Source of the DNA: Prevotellaceae bacterium UBA1726
Lineage (GTDB): Bacteria > Bacteroidota > Bacteroidia > Bacteroidales > Bacteroidaceae
Assembly (NCBI GenBank): GCA_002316005.1
Contig: DCIM01000070.1
Coordinates: 1-43,586 of the forward strand
DNA: 43,586 bases
Direction: 5' to 3'
Notes under the pieces: model-generated
What the model saw: the letters and a program-made list of their open reading frames with translations, nothing else
Database searches by the model: none
What the model was told of the DNA's origin: nothing
Translations under genes and position numbers: made by a program
Shown: in pieces, positions 34,364 to 43,056 of the stretch
Position numbering within the stretch: the stretch's first letter is position 1
Layout: every line of letters begins with the position of its first letter

Positions 34364-35755
34364 ATGGACTTTTCAAAACAAACAACTCTCAAGGGAAGTT
34401 TTTCTCTTTGTGGTAAAGGTCTTCATACAGGATTGAGTCTTACCGTTACTTTCAATCCTGCACCTGAGAATTTCGGTTATAAGATTCAGCGTATTGATGT
34501 TGACGACCAGCCTATCATCGAGGCTATTGCCGACAGAGTGATCGAGACTACTCGTGGTACTGTCCTCGGCAAGGGCGACATTCGTGTTTCTACCGTGGAG
34601 CATGCCATGTCGGCTCTTTATGCATTGGGCATCGACAACTGTCTCATCCAGGTAAACGGTCCTGAGTTCCCTATCCTCGATGGTTCTGCTGCTCCTTATG
34701 TGGAGAAGATTCAGCAGATTGGTATTGAGGAACAGAACAGCCCAAAGGACTACTACATCATTCGCAAGAAGATTGAGGTACGCGACGAAAAGACTGGTAG
34801 TTGCATCACTATCCTTCCTGACGAGGAGTTCAGTCTTACAACAATGTGCTCGTTCGAGTCGAAGTTCATAAACTCGCAGTTTGCATCGCTCGACAACATG
34901 TCCGATTATGTCAAGGAGATTGCTGCTGCCCGTACCTTCGTGTTCGTTCGCGATATTATGCCTCTTGTGGAGTTGAACCTTATCAAGGGTGGCGACTTGG
35001 ACAACGCCATCGTCATCTACGAGCGTGAGGTTTCTCAGGAGCAGTTGGACAAACTGGCTGATTTCCTGCATGTTCCTCACATGGACGCAACAAAGATTGG
35101 ATACATCCAGCACAGAGCCCTTACATGGGAAAACGAATGTACTCGTCATAAGTTGCTCGACATTATTGGTGACTTGGCTCTTATCGGAAAGCCTATCAAG
35201 GGTCGTGTGATTGCTACTCGTCCGGGTCATACCATTAATAATAAGTTCGCGCGTTACATGCGCAAGGAGATTAAGAAGCATGAGGTTCAGGCGCCTATCT
35301 ACGACCCTAACGATGAACCTGTAATGGATGTAAAGCGTATTCGCGAACTGCTTCCTCATCGCTATCCTATGGCTCTTGTCGATAAGGTGATTTCAATCGG
35401 TTCCAACAGTATCGTCGGACTAAAGAACCTTACCGCAAACGAGGAGTTCTTCCAGGGACATTTCCCAACAGAGCCTGTCATGCCGGGTGTTCTCCAGATT
35501 GAGGCTATGGCTCAGTGTGGCGGTCTTTTGGTTCTCAACACAATGGAGGAACCTGAGAGATGTTCTACCTATTTCCTCGCTATCAACGATGTGAAATTCC
35601 GTCAGAAGGTGGTTCCGGGCGACTCTCTCCTATTCCGTGTCACACTGCTCTCGCCTATCCGTCATGGCATTGCTTCAATGAAGGGATATTGCTTTGTCGG
35701 CGATCATGTTGTCTCTGAGGCAACTTTCACTGCACAGATTGTAAAGAACAAGTAA
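34364..35755 (+). CDS. lpxC/fabZ: LpxC-FabZ fusion: UDP-acyl-GlcNAc deacetylase / hydroxyacyl-ACP dehydratase
   Basis: Two enzymes in one chain of 463 residues. Residues 1 to about 305 are LpxC, the committed zinc deacetylase of lipid A synthesis. Zinc ligands are H80 (STVEHAMSALY), H262 and D266 (RHKLLDIIGDLAL), and a catalytic histidine is expected near H289. From about 320 comes FabZ, with LPHRYPMALVDKV, the catalytic histidine H366 in FFQGHFPTEPVMPGV and the acid E380. The fusion is known in Bacteroidetes and may balance use of hydroxyacyl-ACP between lipid A and fatty acids. Confidence 0.97.
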   Translation: MDFSKQTTLKGSFSLCGKGLHTGLSLTVTFNPAPENFGYKIQRIDVDDQPIIEAIADRVIETTRGTVLGKGDIRVSTVEHAMSALYALGIDNCLIQVNGPEFPILDGSAAPYVEKIQQIGIEEQNSPKDYYIIRKKIEVRDEKTGSCITILPDEEFSLTTMCSFESKFINSQFASLDNMSDYVKEIAAARTFVFVRDIMPLVELNLIKGGDLDNAIVIYEREVSQEQLDKLADFLHVPHMDATKIGYIQHRALTWENECTRHKLLDIIGDLALIGKPIKGRVIATRPGHTINNKFARYMRKEIKKHEVQAPIYDPNDEPVMDVKRIRELLPHRYPMALVDKVISIGSNSIVGLKNLTANEEFFQGHFPTEPVMPGVLQIEAMAQCGGLLVLNTMEEPERCSTYFLAINDVKFRQKVVPGDSLLFRVTLLSPIRHGIASMKGYCFVGDHVVSEATFTAQIVKNK

Positions 35756-35774
35756 AGCCCCCGAGGTGAGGAGA

Positions 35775-35804
35775 ATAAATCATAAAATCATAAATCATAA
35801 AATC
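35775..35804 (+). repeat. 15-bp direct duplication before lpxA
   Basis: ATAAATCATAAAATC occurs twice head to tail (35775-35789 and 35790-35804), ending 5 bases before the lpxA ATG. It is A/T-rich and sits in the translation-initiation region. Confidence 0.75.
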
Positions 35805-35809
35805 ATCAA

Positions 35810-36577
35810 ATGAACAATATCAGTCCTTTAGCATACGTTCATCCTGAGGCCAAACTTGGTGATGGAAATACAATTGGCCCTTTCTGCGTCATCGACAAGG
35901 ATGTTGTTATTGGCGACAATAATACATTGGTGAATAATGTTACGCTTCATCAGGGTACCCGCATGGGTTCTGGCAATGAGATATTCCCTGGTGCAAGCAT
36001 CTCTACAAAACCGCAGGACTTGAAGTTCCGTGGCGAGATTACCACTTGCGAGATTGGCGACAACAACTCCATTCGCGAGAATGTGACTATCTCGCGTGCT
36101 ACTGCTTCGAAGGGCAAGACTGTCGTCGGTTCCAACAATCTCTTCATGGAGAATATGCATATTGCTCACGATTGCGAAATCGGTAGCGGATGTATCATCG
36201 GAAACTCAACAAAGATTGCCGGTGAGGTTATCATCGACGACTGTGCCATTCTTTCCGCTTGCGTACTGGTTCATCAGTTCACTCACATCGGTAGTTACGT
36301 CATGGTTCAGGGTGGAGCGAAAATTCCTATGGATGTTCCTCCTTTCATCATTCTTGGCAAGGAACCTACTCGCTACTGTGGTTTGAATCTCGTGGGATTG
36401 CGCAGAAGAGGATTCGCTAACGAACGAATCGACAAGATTCACGAGGCTTATCGTTTCCTTTATTCAAAGGGACTTCGCTCTGAGGCTATTGAAGAAATCA
36501 AGAAACTCGGTATGAACGAGGACCTTGAATATATCGTCAATTTCGTTGAGAGCTCTAAGCGTGGCATAATGCGCTAA
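35810..36577 (+). CDS. lpxA: Acyl-ACP:UDP-N-acetylglucosamine O-acyltransferase
   Basis: First step of lipid A synthesis. The 255 residues form a hexapeptide-repeat beta-helix (YVHPEAKLGDGNTIGPFCVI and following repeats) with the LpxA-specific STKPQDLKFRGE loop. The catalytic histidine is expected at H120 in NMHIAHDCEIG, and the helical C-terminal domain starts GLRRRGFANERI. Length is normal. It is last in the lpx cluster, 54 bases after lpxC-fabZ, with miaA next. Confidence 0.97.
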   Translation: MNNISPLAYVHPEAKLGDGNTIGPFCVIDKDVVIGDNNTLVNNVTLHQGTRMGSGNEIFPGASISTKPQDLKFRGEITTCEIGDNNSIRENVTISRATASKGKTVVGSNNLFMENMHIAHDCEIGSGCIIGNSTKIAGEVIIDDCAILSACVLVHQFTHIGSYVMVQGGAKIPMDVPPFIILGKEPTRYCGLNLVGLRRRGFANERIDKIHEAYRFLYSKGLRSEAIEEIKKLGMNEDLEYIVNFVESSKRGIMR

Positions 36578-36609
36578 CAGCATTTGCTTGTGTGTCAATC
36601 AAAAGCGAA

Positions 36610-37482
36610 ATGAAAACCCTTGTTGTCATATTAGGTCCTACTGGTGTTGGAAAGACTGAAAAGACGCTTTCCATTGCTCAACAGTTAGGCGTACCTGTTA
36701 TTAATGCTGACTCAAGGCAGATTTTTCGCGAGATTCCTATCGGCACTGCTGCCCCTACCGAGGAACAGCGACGACTGGTGAAGCACTATTTCGTGGGCAA
36801 TCATAGTCTCCACGACTACTATTCCGCTGCTCAATACGAGACTGACGTGCTGTCACTTCTCAACGAGCAGTTCAAGTGTAGCGACTACGCCTTGATGAGT
36901 GGCGGTTCGATGATGTATATCGATGCTGTCTGCAAAGGTATCGACGACATCCCAACTGTTGATAATGACACGCGAGTATTGATGAAGAAGCGACTGGCTG
37001 AAGAGGGTCTTCCTGCTCTTCTTGAGGATTTGAAGCGTCTCGACCCTGAACACTACGAGATTGTGGACAAGAATAACCCTCGTCGTGTTGTCCATGCTCT
37101 CGAGATTTGTCACATGACGGGAAAAACCTACACGAGTTTCCGTACTGGTACGATTAAACAGCGCCCATTCCGTATCATCAAGATTGGACTGAATCGTCCG
37201 CGCGAAGAGATGTACGAGCGTATCAATCAGCGTGTTCTTCAGATGATGAACGATGGACTTGAAGAGGAAGCACGAAGGGTATATCCTTTGCGCGAACTCA
37301 ACTCGCTTAACACCGTAGGGTTCAAGGAGTTATTCAAATACTTTGACGGCAATATTGACAAAGCAGAAGCCGTCAGGCAGATACAATCCAACACCCGACG
37401 CTACATGAGAAAACAGCTGACATGGTTCCAGCACGACGACACCATACGCTGGCATCATCCAGCCGATGAAATAATAATATAA
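36610..37482 (+). CDS. miaA: tRNA dimethylallyltransferase
   Basis: Adds the isopentenyl group to A37 of tRNAs reading UNN codons. From ATG 36610 the protein has 290 residues. Walker A is GPTGVGKT (9-16). It has the INADSRQIFREIPIGTAAPT segment, the DYYSAAQYE substrate loop, LMSGGSMMYIDAVCKGID, RRVVHALEI and a late QSNTRRYMRKQLTWF. An upstream in-frame GTG at 36592 is possible, but the ATG start fits the usual family N-terminus. It appears to be the last gene of the long plus-strand run; the MITE-like element follows 17 bases after the stop. Confidence 0.95.
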   Translation: MKTLVVILGPTGVGKTEKTLSIAQQLGVPVINADSRQIFREIPIGTAAPTEEQRRLVKHYFVGNHSLHDYYSAAQYETDVLSLLNEQFKCSDYALMSGGSMMYIDAVCKGIDDIPTVDNDTRVLMKKRLAEEGLPALLEDLKRLDPEHYEIVDKNNPRRVVHALEICHMTGKTYTSFRTGTIKQRPFRIIKIGLNRPREEMYERINQRVLQMMNDGLEEEARRVYPLRELNSLNTVGFKELFKYFDGNIDKAEAVRQIQSNTRRYMRKQLTWFQHDDTIRWHHPADEIII

Positions 37483-37498
37483 AGGTAATAATATGGAC

Positions 37499-37918
37499 TT
37501 GACCCAGAAATAAGGGATTAGATCAAAATACATCCTTGTTAAGACTTTGTCTTTATGACGTAAGTATTATGTTTTTGTGATTAAGCAAGCTTATCACCTC
37601 AACATTAATCCTTCCGTCAGTATCTGCGATACTCACAAGGATGACAAAATGAACTGCGTTACAAAATATCTCGCTACGCTCGTACAAAATGGCTACGCGT
37701 CGTGTCTATTTGAGTTGAACGATATTTTGAATTGAGACGAAGTCGAAACATTTTGTGCGACAAAGTCGCTATTTTGTCTCTGGCTAAGAACGTAGTTCTG
37801 CGGTGAGAATCTGATTGGGTGATGAAAGTTCACTTTCATAAAAACAAGCAGATAATCATTGCTCAGAGCCAAAGGCTCAAGCCAGAGTATTTTGATCTAA
37901 ATATTCACGATGGGTCAA
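37499..37918. mobile_element. MITE-like non-coding element with terminal inverted repeats
   Basis: The 459-base gap between miaA and the PBP gene holds a 420-base block bounded by inverted repeats. The left end is TTGACCCA (37499-37506), then 11 unmatched bases, then TTAGATCAAAATAC (37518-37531). The right end carries the exact complements at 37886-37899 and 37911-37918. No open frame of note lies inside. The interior is a chain of small perfect hairpins, for example AGTATCTGCGATACT (37619-37633), GCGACAAAGTCGC (37757-37769), GAACGTAGTTC (37788-37798), GAAAGTTCACTTTC (37824-37837) and GAGCCAAAGGCTC (37866-37878). No target-site duplication was recognised. It could instead be a structured RNA gene or a long-range mRNA fold. 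Confidence 0.6.
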
Positions 37919-37941
37919 ATGCTATATCACTTCTAATATAA

Positions 37942-40410
37942 ATGTATATGGAAAAAACAAATAAGTTTTCAGACTGTGCCAAGTATCTTTGGAATAAAAA
38001 CAAGCAATTCCTACACTGGTACAAGTCCCTTTACATTGGTTCTCCTTGGTGGAAAAAGATAATTGCTACGATAGTAACTCTTTTCCTTTTGTTTATTCTC
38101 TACCTCGGTGCAGTGGATGTCAACCTCTTCTGGTTGTTCGGCAAGTCACCTGGTTTCAGCCGTATCCTCGACCCTGAGACTTCTCAGGCAAGTGAGATTT
38201 ATAGTGCTGATGGTGTCCTTATCGGTAAATATTTCAACGAAAACCGTACTCCTGTCACATACGAGGATGTAAACGAGAACTTCTGGAAGTGCCTTATCGA
38301 TACTGAGGACGAGCGTTTCTATAAGCATCACGGTATCGACATTGTCGGTGTTTTCTCTGCTGCCAAGGATGCTATTACGGGCCGTGGTGGTCGTGGTGCT
38401 TCTACCATCACTCAGCAGTTGGCTAAGAACATGTTCCGCGTTCGTAGTCAATACAGCACTGGTTTGGTGGGAAAGATTCCGGGACTTAAGATTCTCGTCG
38501 TAAAAACCAAGGAGTGGATTATTGCCACAAAACTGGAATTGTGCTACAACAAGAAGAAAATCATCACGATGTATGCCAACACCGTCGACTTTGGTTCTAA
38601 TGCCTATGGCATTAAGACTGCAGCTAAGACTTATTTCAAGGCTACGCCAAAGACTCTCACCACCGAACAGAGTGCCGTTTTGGTTGGTATGCTGAAGGCA
38701 ACAACCTACTACAACCCAAAGATTAATCCTAAGAATTCTCTTCGCCGTAGAAATCAGGTGCTGGAGAACATGAAGAATCATGGCGATCTCTCTCAGGCTG
38801 AATGCGACTCGCTGAAGGAACTCGACATCACTCTTTCCTATACTGTCGAGAACAACTACGACGGTCAGGCTCAGTATTTCCGCGAGGCTGTTGCCGACGA
38901 ACTCGAGGATTGGTGCGACGAAAACGGATATGATCTCTATTCAAGTGGTCTGAAGATCTACACCACTCTCGATTCTCGTATGCAGCATTATGCCGAGGAG
39001 GCTGCTGCCAAGCAGATGAAGCAGATTCAGCGCAACTTCCGCAACCACTGGGGAAACAACGAACCATGGGTTGACGAGCGTGGCAAACCGATTCCAGGAT
39101 TCATCGATGGCATCGTGAAGCGTCAGCCTGTTTACAAGTACCTGACAAACAAGTTCCCTAACGATCCTGACTCTGTTCAGTACTATCTCAACCTGCCTCA
39201 TGAGGTGAAGGTGTTCACATGGGACAACGACAAGTGTGAGACGACAATGAATCTCAGCGTTGTCGATTCTGTCAAATACATGGTTCAGTTCATGCATTGT
39301 GCCTTCGTGGCTATGGAACCAAAGACCGGATTCGTGAAGGCTTATGTTGGCGACATCAGTTTCCGCTCTTGGAAATACGACAAGGCTCGTGCCCAGCGTC
39401 AGCCGGGTTCTACGTTCAAGCTCTTCGTCTATACCGAGGCAATGAATCAGGGACTCACTCCTTGCGACAAGCGTCGTGACGAGTTAATCTCAATCAAGGC
39501 TTGGGATCCTGGCAAAAAGAAGGAGGTCAGCTGGACTCCTTCAAATGCCGATGGATATTTCACTTACGATTCGCTCACTCTGAAGAGGGCTTTTGCAAAG
39601 AGTATCAATTCTGTCGCTGTGCGTCTTGGTCAGGAGATGGGTATCAAGCGCATTGCCGAGACGGCTAACAAGATGGGTATCAAGAGTCCGCTCGACGAAG
39701 GTGCACCTTCTTTGGTTCTTGGTTCTTCTGATGTCAACCTGCTTGAATTGACAAATGCCTACTGTACTGTTGCCGACGACGGACGACATCATGATCCTAT
39801 CCTCGTCACCCGAATCGTGGATAGCAAGGGACGCGAGGTTTATCTTGCTCCTACAACAGAAGAGCAGGTCATCCCTTACAAGAGTGCTTTCCTCATGCAG
39901 CAGATGTTGCAGGCTGGTATGCGCGAACCGGGCGGTACTTCAATGAGCCTCTGGGGATATGTCGGAAAGGCAAACGATACTGACTGGGGTGGTAAGACCG
40001 GTACATCAAACAACCACTCCGATGCTTGGTTTATGGGTGTTAGTCCTAACCTCGTTGTCGGTGCTTGGGTTGGTGGCGAATATCGTTGCATCCACTTCAG
40101 AACGGGTGCTCTCGGACAGGGTTCACGAACGGCTTTGCCTATCTGCGGAATGTTCCTTGAATCTATTCTCGGCGACCCTGCCTTCCAGCAGTATCACGGT
40201 CATTTCCCTAAGTCGAAGGATGGTGGCATAAACAGTTCTATGTATGAGTGTCAGAGTTACTATTCTCATCGCAACGACACCATCGATATGGACAGCACAT
40301 TCATCAAGAGCGAACTTGAGGAGATTGAACTCGAGGAGAATGTCGGCGATCCTGACGGTGCTGGCGAACGCCGCCCAGTCGAGGAGGAAATCTCCCTCGA
40401 CAACCTGTAG
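37942..40410 (+). CDS. Class A penicillin-binding protein (PBP1A-type transglycosylase/transpeptidase)
   Basis: Bifunctional peptidoglycan synthase in the inner membrane. The 822 residues have a cytoplasmic basic N-terminus and a transmembrane segment (about 40-58). The GT51 transglycosylase domain has the catalytic glutamate E122 in EDERFYKHHGID and GASTITQQLAKNMF. The transpeptidase domain has S490-T-F-K493, S554-I-N556 and K685-T-G687. The C-terminus is acidic. A second ATG two codons in (37948) is an equally possible start. It stands 23 bases after the MITE-like element, so its transcription may depend on sequences in or at the edge of that element; no TAnnTTTG match was found in between. 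Confidence 0.95.
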   Translation: MYMEKTNKFSDCAKYLWNKNKQFLHWYKSLYIGSPWWKKIIATIVTLFLLFILYLGAVDVNLFWLFGKSPGFSRILDPETSQASEIYSADGVLIGKYFNENRTPVTYEDVNENFWKCLIDTEDERFYKHHGIDIVGVFSAAKDAITGRGGRGASTITQQLAKNMFRVRSQYSTGLVGKIPGLKILVVKTKEWIIATKLELCYNKKKIITMYANTVDFGSNAYGIKTAAKTYFKATPKTLTTEQSAVLVGMLKATTYYNPKINPKNSLRRRNQVLENMKNHGDLSQAECDSLKELDITLSYTVENNYDGQAQYFREAVADELEDWCDENGYDLYSSGLKIYTTLDSRMQHYAEEAAAKQMKQIQRNFRNHWGNNEPWVDERGKPIPGFIDGIVKRQPVYKYLTNKFPNDPDSVQYYLNLPHEVKVFTWDNDKCETTMNLSVVDSVKYMVQFMHCAFVAMEPKTGFVKAYVGDISFRSWKYDKARAQRQPGSTFKLFVYTEAMNQGLTPCDKRRDELISIKAWDPGKKKEVSWTPSNADGYFTYDSLTLKRAFAKSINSVAVRLGQEMGIKRIAETANKMGIKSPLDEGAPSLVLGSSDVNLLELTNAYCTVADDGRHHDPILVTRIVDSKGREVYLAPTTEEQVIPYKSAFLMQQMLQAGMREPGGTSMSLWGYVGKANDTDWGGKTGTSNNHSDAWFMGVSPNLVVGAWVGGEYRCIHFRTGALGQGSRTALPICGMFLESILGDPAFQQYHGHFPKSKDGGINSSMYECQSYYSHRNDTIDMDSTFIKSELEEIELEENVGDPDGAGERRPVEEEISLDNL

Positions 40411-40421
40411 CCCCTCTCCAT

Positions 40422-40486
40422 CTCCCCCTGCTTAGGGGGAGGGCTGCCTGCCTCCCCGTCACCGTTCCCTGCGTTTCAACGCAGGG
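40422..40486. repeat. Two strong GC-rich hairpins between PBP and helicase genes
   Basis: CTCCCCCT (40422-40429) pairs with AGGGGGAG (40434-40441) across a GCTT loop. CCCTGCGTT (40467-40475) pairs with AACGCAGGG (40478-40486). The second is followed by A-rich sequence on the plus strand, so it would act as a terminator only for minus-strand transcripts. They look like intergenic repeat elements and may protect or punctuate mRNA. Confidence 0.7.
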
Positions 40487-40503
40487 CAAATAAAAAAAAC
40501 CAA

Positions 40504-42237
40504 ATGCCTCAGAAGAAACAAAACAACATTGACATGGATAATCTGGAGTTGCAGAACGCGCTCCAGATTATTCAATATACCAACAGGTCGTTGTTTCTTA
40601 CGGGCAAGGCGGGCACGGGTAAATCTACCTTCCTTCGCTATATCGACCAGAACACCAAGAAGAAGCATGTCGTGCTTGCTCCAACTGGCATTGCCGCTAT
40701 AAATGCTGGCGGTTCGACGCTCCATAGCTTCTTCAAACTGCCGTTCTATCCCCTACTCCCTAACGACACTCAATACAACGCCCGAAACATTCGCGGCACC
40801 TTGAAATACAATCAGGACAAACGCAAACTCCTGCAGGAGCTTGAACTCATCATCATCGACGAGATTAGTATGGTTCGTGCGGATATCATCGATTTCATCG
40901 ACAAGGTTCTGAGAATCTACTGCCACAACATGCGCGAACCGTTTGGTGGCAAGCAGATTCTTCTCGTTGGCGACATCTATCAGCTCGAACCGGTGGTCAA
41001 AGACGATGAGAAAAAACTCCTTCAGCCGTTCTATCCTAATTCGTATTTCTTCAATGCTCAGGTGTTCCGCGATTTCCAACTCGTCAGCATCGAACTGAAG
41101 AAGGTGTATCGTCAGAGCGATCCTCATTTCATCAACCTTCTGGATAACATCCGTACTTCACGCGTCTCCGACCACGATTTGTATCGTCTCAACCAGCGTG
41201 TTGGGCAGACTATCGACCAGTCGGGCCTCTCTATCACGCTGTCCACTCGTCGCGATACTGTCGATTTCATCAATCAGCAGAAATTGGGCGAACTTCCAGG
41301 CGAGGTGAACATGTACGAAGGAACAATTGAAGGCGATTTCCCTGAGACGAGCCTCCCTACTCCGAAGGAACTGGAACTGAAATGTGGCGCACAGATCCTG
41401 TTTATCCGCAACGACAAGGAACATCGTTGGGTTAATGGCACACTGGGAATTATTACGGGGTTCAGCGTGGGAGAAGAGTATCAGACCATCTATGTCCAGA
41501 CGGAGGATGGTGATGATGTGGAGGTTGAGCGCGAGATCTGGAGCAATGTGAAATACACCTTCAACGAGACGGAGAAGAAAATCGAGGAACAGGAAATCGG
41601 TACTTACACGCAGTATCCGCTTCGCCTGGCGTGGGCTATAACGGTTCATAAGAGTCAGGGCTTGACATTCAAACAGGTGAAGATCGACTTCACTGGAGGT
41701 GCTTTTGCTGGTGGTCAGACCTATGTGGCGTTGTCGCGTTGCACATCGCTCGAGGGAATCAGTCTTAAGGAACCAATACGTCGTGCAGATGTCTTTGTTC
41801 GGCCGGAGGTGGTGCAGTTTGCTCGTCACTACAATGATAACAATCTTATTAATGCTGCTTTGAAACAGAGTCAGGCTGATAAGCAGTACCATGATGCTGT
41901 GAAGGCGTTCGAGAAAGGCGATATGCAGAAGGCGTTGGATGCATTTTTCCTTGCCATCCATTCACGCTACGACATTGAGAAACCAGGACCACGACGCTTG
42001 ATTCGCAGGAAGCTCAACATTGTCAATAAGTTGAAGCAGGAACGCGATGAGGCAAAGAAGAAGTTGAAGGAAAAGGATGATGTCTTGAAGCGGTTGGCTG
42101 TTGAGTACACCATGATGGGTCGAGAGTGTGAGAAGGAAGATATGTTTGAGGCGGCGAAGCGCAACTATGAGAAGGCCCTTGAGCTCTGTCCCGACATGCC
42201 TGAAGCAAAGCGCCGCCTGAAGAAATTATCAAAATAA
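40504..42237 (+). CDS. Pif1/RecD-like helicase with TPR-like C-terminus
   Basis: Second Pif1-family DNA helicase in the window. The 577 residues carry Walker A GKAGTGKS (34-41), LAPTGIAAINAGG, IIIDEISMVRADI, WAITVHKSQGLTF and YVALSRCTSLEGI, closely parallel to the helicase at 7745-9637. After about residue 445 the chain departs: it has a TPR-like unit (YHDAVKAFEKGDMQKALDAF), a charged coiled coil (KLKQERDEAKKKLKEKDD) and a second TPR-like unit (KEDMFEAAKRNYEKALELCP). This suggests a protein-interaction tail. Translation may start at 40504 or at the ATG 10 codons later. It lies 93 bases after the PBP gene. Confidence 0.9.
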   Translation: MPQKKQNNIDMDNLELQNALQIIQYTNRSLFLTGKAGTGKSTFLRYIDQNTKKKHVVLAPTGIAAINAGGSTLHSFFKLPFYPLLPNDTQYNARNIRGTLKYNQDKRKLLQELELIIIDEISMVRADIIDFIDKVLRIYCHNMREPFGGKQILLVGDIYQLEPVVKDDEKKLLQPFYPNSYFFNAQVFRDFQLVSIELKKVYRQSDPHFINLLDNIRTSRVSDHDLYRLNQRVGQTIDQSGLSITLSTRRDTVDFINQQKLGELPGEVNMYEGTIEGDFPETSLPTPKELELKCGAQILFIRNDKEHRWVNGTLGIITGFSVGEEYQTIYVQTEDGDDVEVEREIWSNVKYTFNETEKKIEEQEIGTYTQYPLRLAWAITVHKSQGLTFKQVKIDFTGGAFAGGQTYVALSRCTSLEGISLKEPIRRADVFVRPEVVQFARHYNDNNLINAALKQSQADKQYHDAVKAFEKGDMQKALDAFFLAIHSRYDIEKPGPRRLIRRKLNIVNKLKQERDEAKKKLKEKDDVLKRLAVEYTMMGRECEKEDMFEAAKRNYEKALELCPDMPEAKRRLKKLSK

Positions 42238-42264
42238 TTCTACCCCAGAATTTGCCCCTGCTTT

Positions 42265-42413
42265 TCATTCTATTGAAATGAAATTGTTACTTCATTGGAA
42301 CGACATTGTTATTCAAATGGAATATGATGGTCATTTAAGTGGAACGAGGTTGTCATTTCTATTGAATGAAGTCATTATTTCAGTGGAATGAGGTCGTCAT
42401 TTCAGTGGAAAGA
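42265..42413. repeat. 22-bp-period array of 17-bp imperfect palindromes (array 2, seven units)
   Basis: Units start at 42265, 42287, 42309, 42331, 42353, 42375 and 42397, exactly 22 bases apart, with an eighth degenerate unit possible at 42419. Examples are TCATTCTATTGAAATGA, TCATTTAAGTGGAACGA and TCATTTCAGTGGAAAGA. Spacers are 5 bases, often ending in TTG or TCG (AATTG, CATTG, GGTTG, GGTCG). The rest of the gap between the convergent helicase and rlmH genes shows no other feature. Design and period match array 1 at 22444-22548. Confidence 0.88.
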
Positions 42414-42515
42414 AATTGACATTCCATACTTTCCTCTATACCTCTGTATTTCAGGGAGTAACAAAGCCCAATAGACAAAAAGCGAAAGTTTGACTTATTC
42501 TAAATTATGCGTAGT

Positions 42516-42986
42516 TTATTCGTGGTGATAGGGCTCGCCTTTGATGATGGTGCAAGCACGATAGATTGCCTCGGTGAAGATGAGACGAACCATCTGATGG
42601 GAGAAGGTCATCTTCGAGAGCGAGAGCTTATCATTTGCACGGGCATATACTTCCTGCGAGAATCCATAAGGTCCTCCAATGACAAACACCAGTCGGCGGG
42701 CTGTCTGCTGCTGGCGCTCAAGCCACGATGCAAGTTCAATGGAACGGAATTCCTTCCCGTGCTCATCGAGCAAAACAACTGTATCTGATGGCTGAATCTG
42801 CTTCAAGATCAATTCCCCCTCCTTGTCCTTCTGTTGCTGTTCGGTAAGGCCCTTCGTGTTTTTCAGTTCAGGAATGGTCGTAATGGCGAAAGGCATATAG
42901 TGACCTATACGCTCAACATAATCATTAATGCCTGCAATGAAATGCTTGTTTACGGTTTTGCCTACGAGAATCAGTTCGGTTTTCAT
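42516..42986 (-). CDS. rlmH: 23S rRNA (pseudouridine1915-N3)-methyltransferase
   Basis: SPOUT-family methyltransferase acting on pseudouridine 1915 of 23S rRNA in assembled ribosomes. From ATG 42986 the product has 156 residues, the family norm, starting MKTELILVGKT. It has the knot motifs VVLLDEHGKEFRSIELASW, FVIGGPYGFSQEVY and the C-terminal LSKMTFSHQMVRLIFTEAIYRA. The in-frame ATG at 43013 would add nine unexpected residues. A -7 box lies about 70 bases upstream. Confidence 0.96.
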   Translation of the reverse strand: MKTELILVGKTVNKHFIAGINDYVERIGHYMPFAITTIPELKNTKGLTEQQQKDKEGELILKQIQPSDTVVLLDEHGKEFRSIELASWLERQQQTARRLVFVIGGPYGFSQEVYARANDKLSLSKMTFSHQMVRLIFTEAIYRACTIIKGEPYHHE

Positions 42987-43056
42987 ATCGTCAAAAAGGC
43001 CATTCGGATACAATCAAAACAGCGCTTGATAAATGGGATAATTATTTTTTTCTGTG

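Noticed and set aside
34373..35359. Long open frame on the minus strand opposite lpxC-fabZ
   Set aside because: It lies wholly within a well-identified gene, has no recognisable domain, and its composition follows from codon bias of the opposite strand.
41158..41961. Open frame of 267 codons on the minus strand within the second helicase gene
   Set aside because: It overlaps the helicase core, whose motifs are unmistakable, and has no promoter or partner genes.
42265..42413. CRISPR array
   Set aside because: The period is 22 bases with 5-base spacers. Repeats are degenerate palindromes, and no cas genes are in the window.
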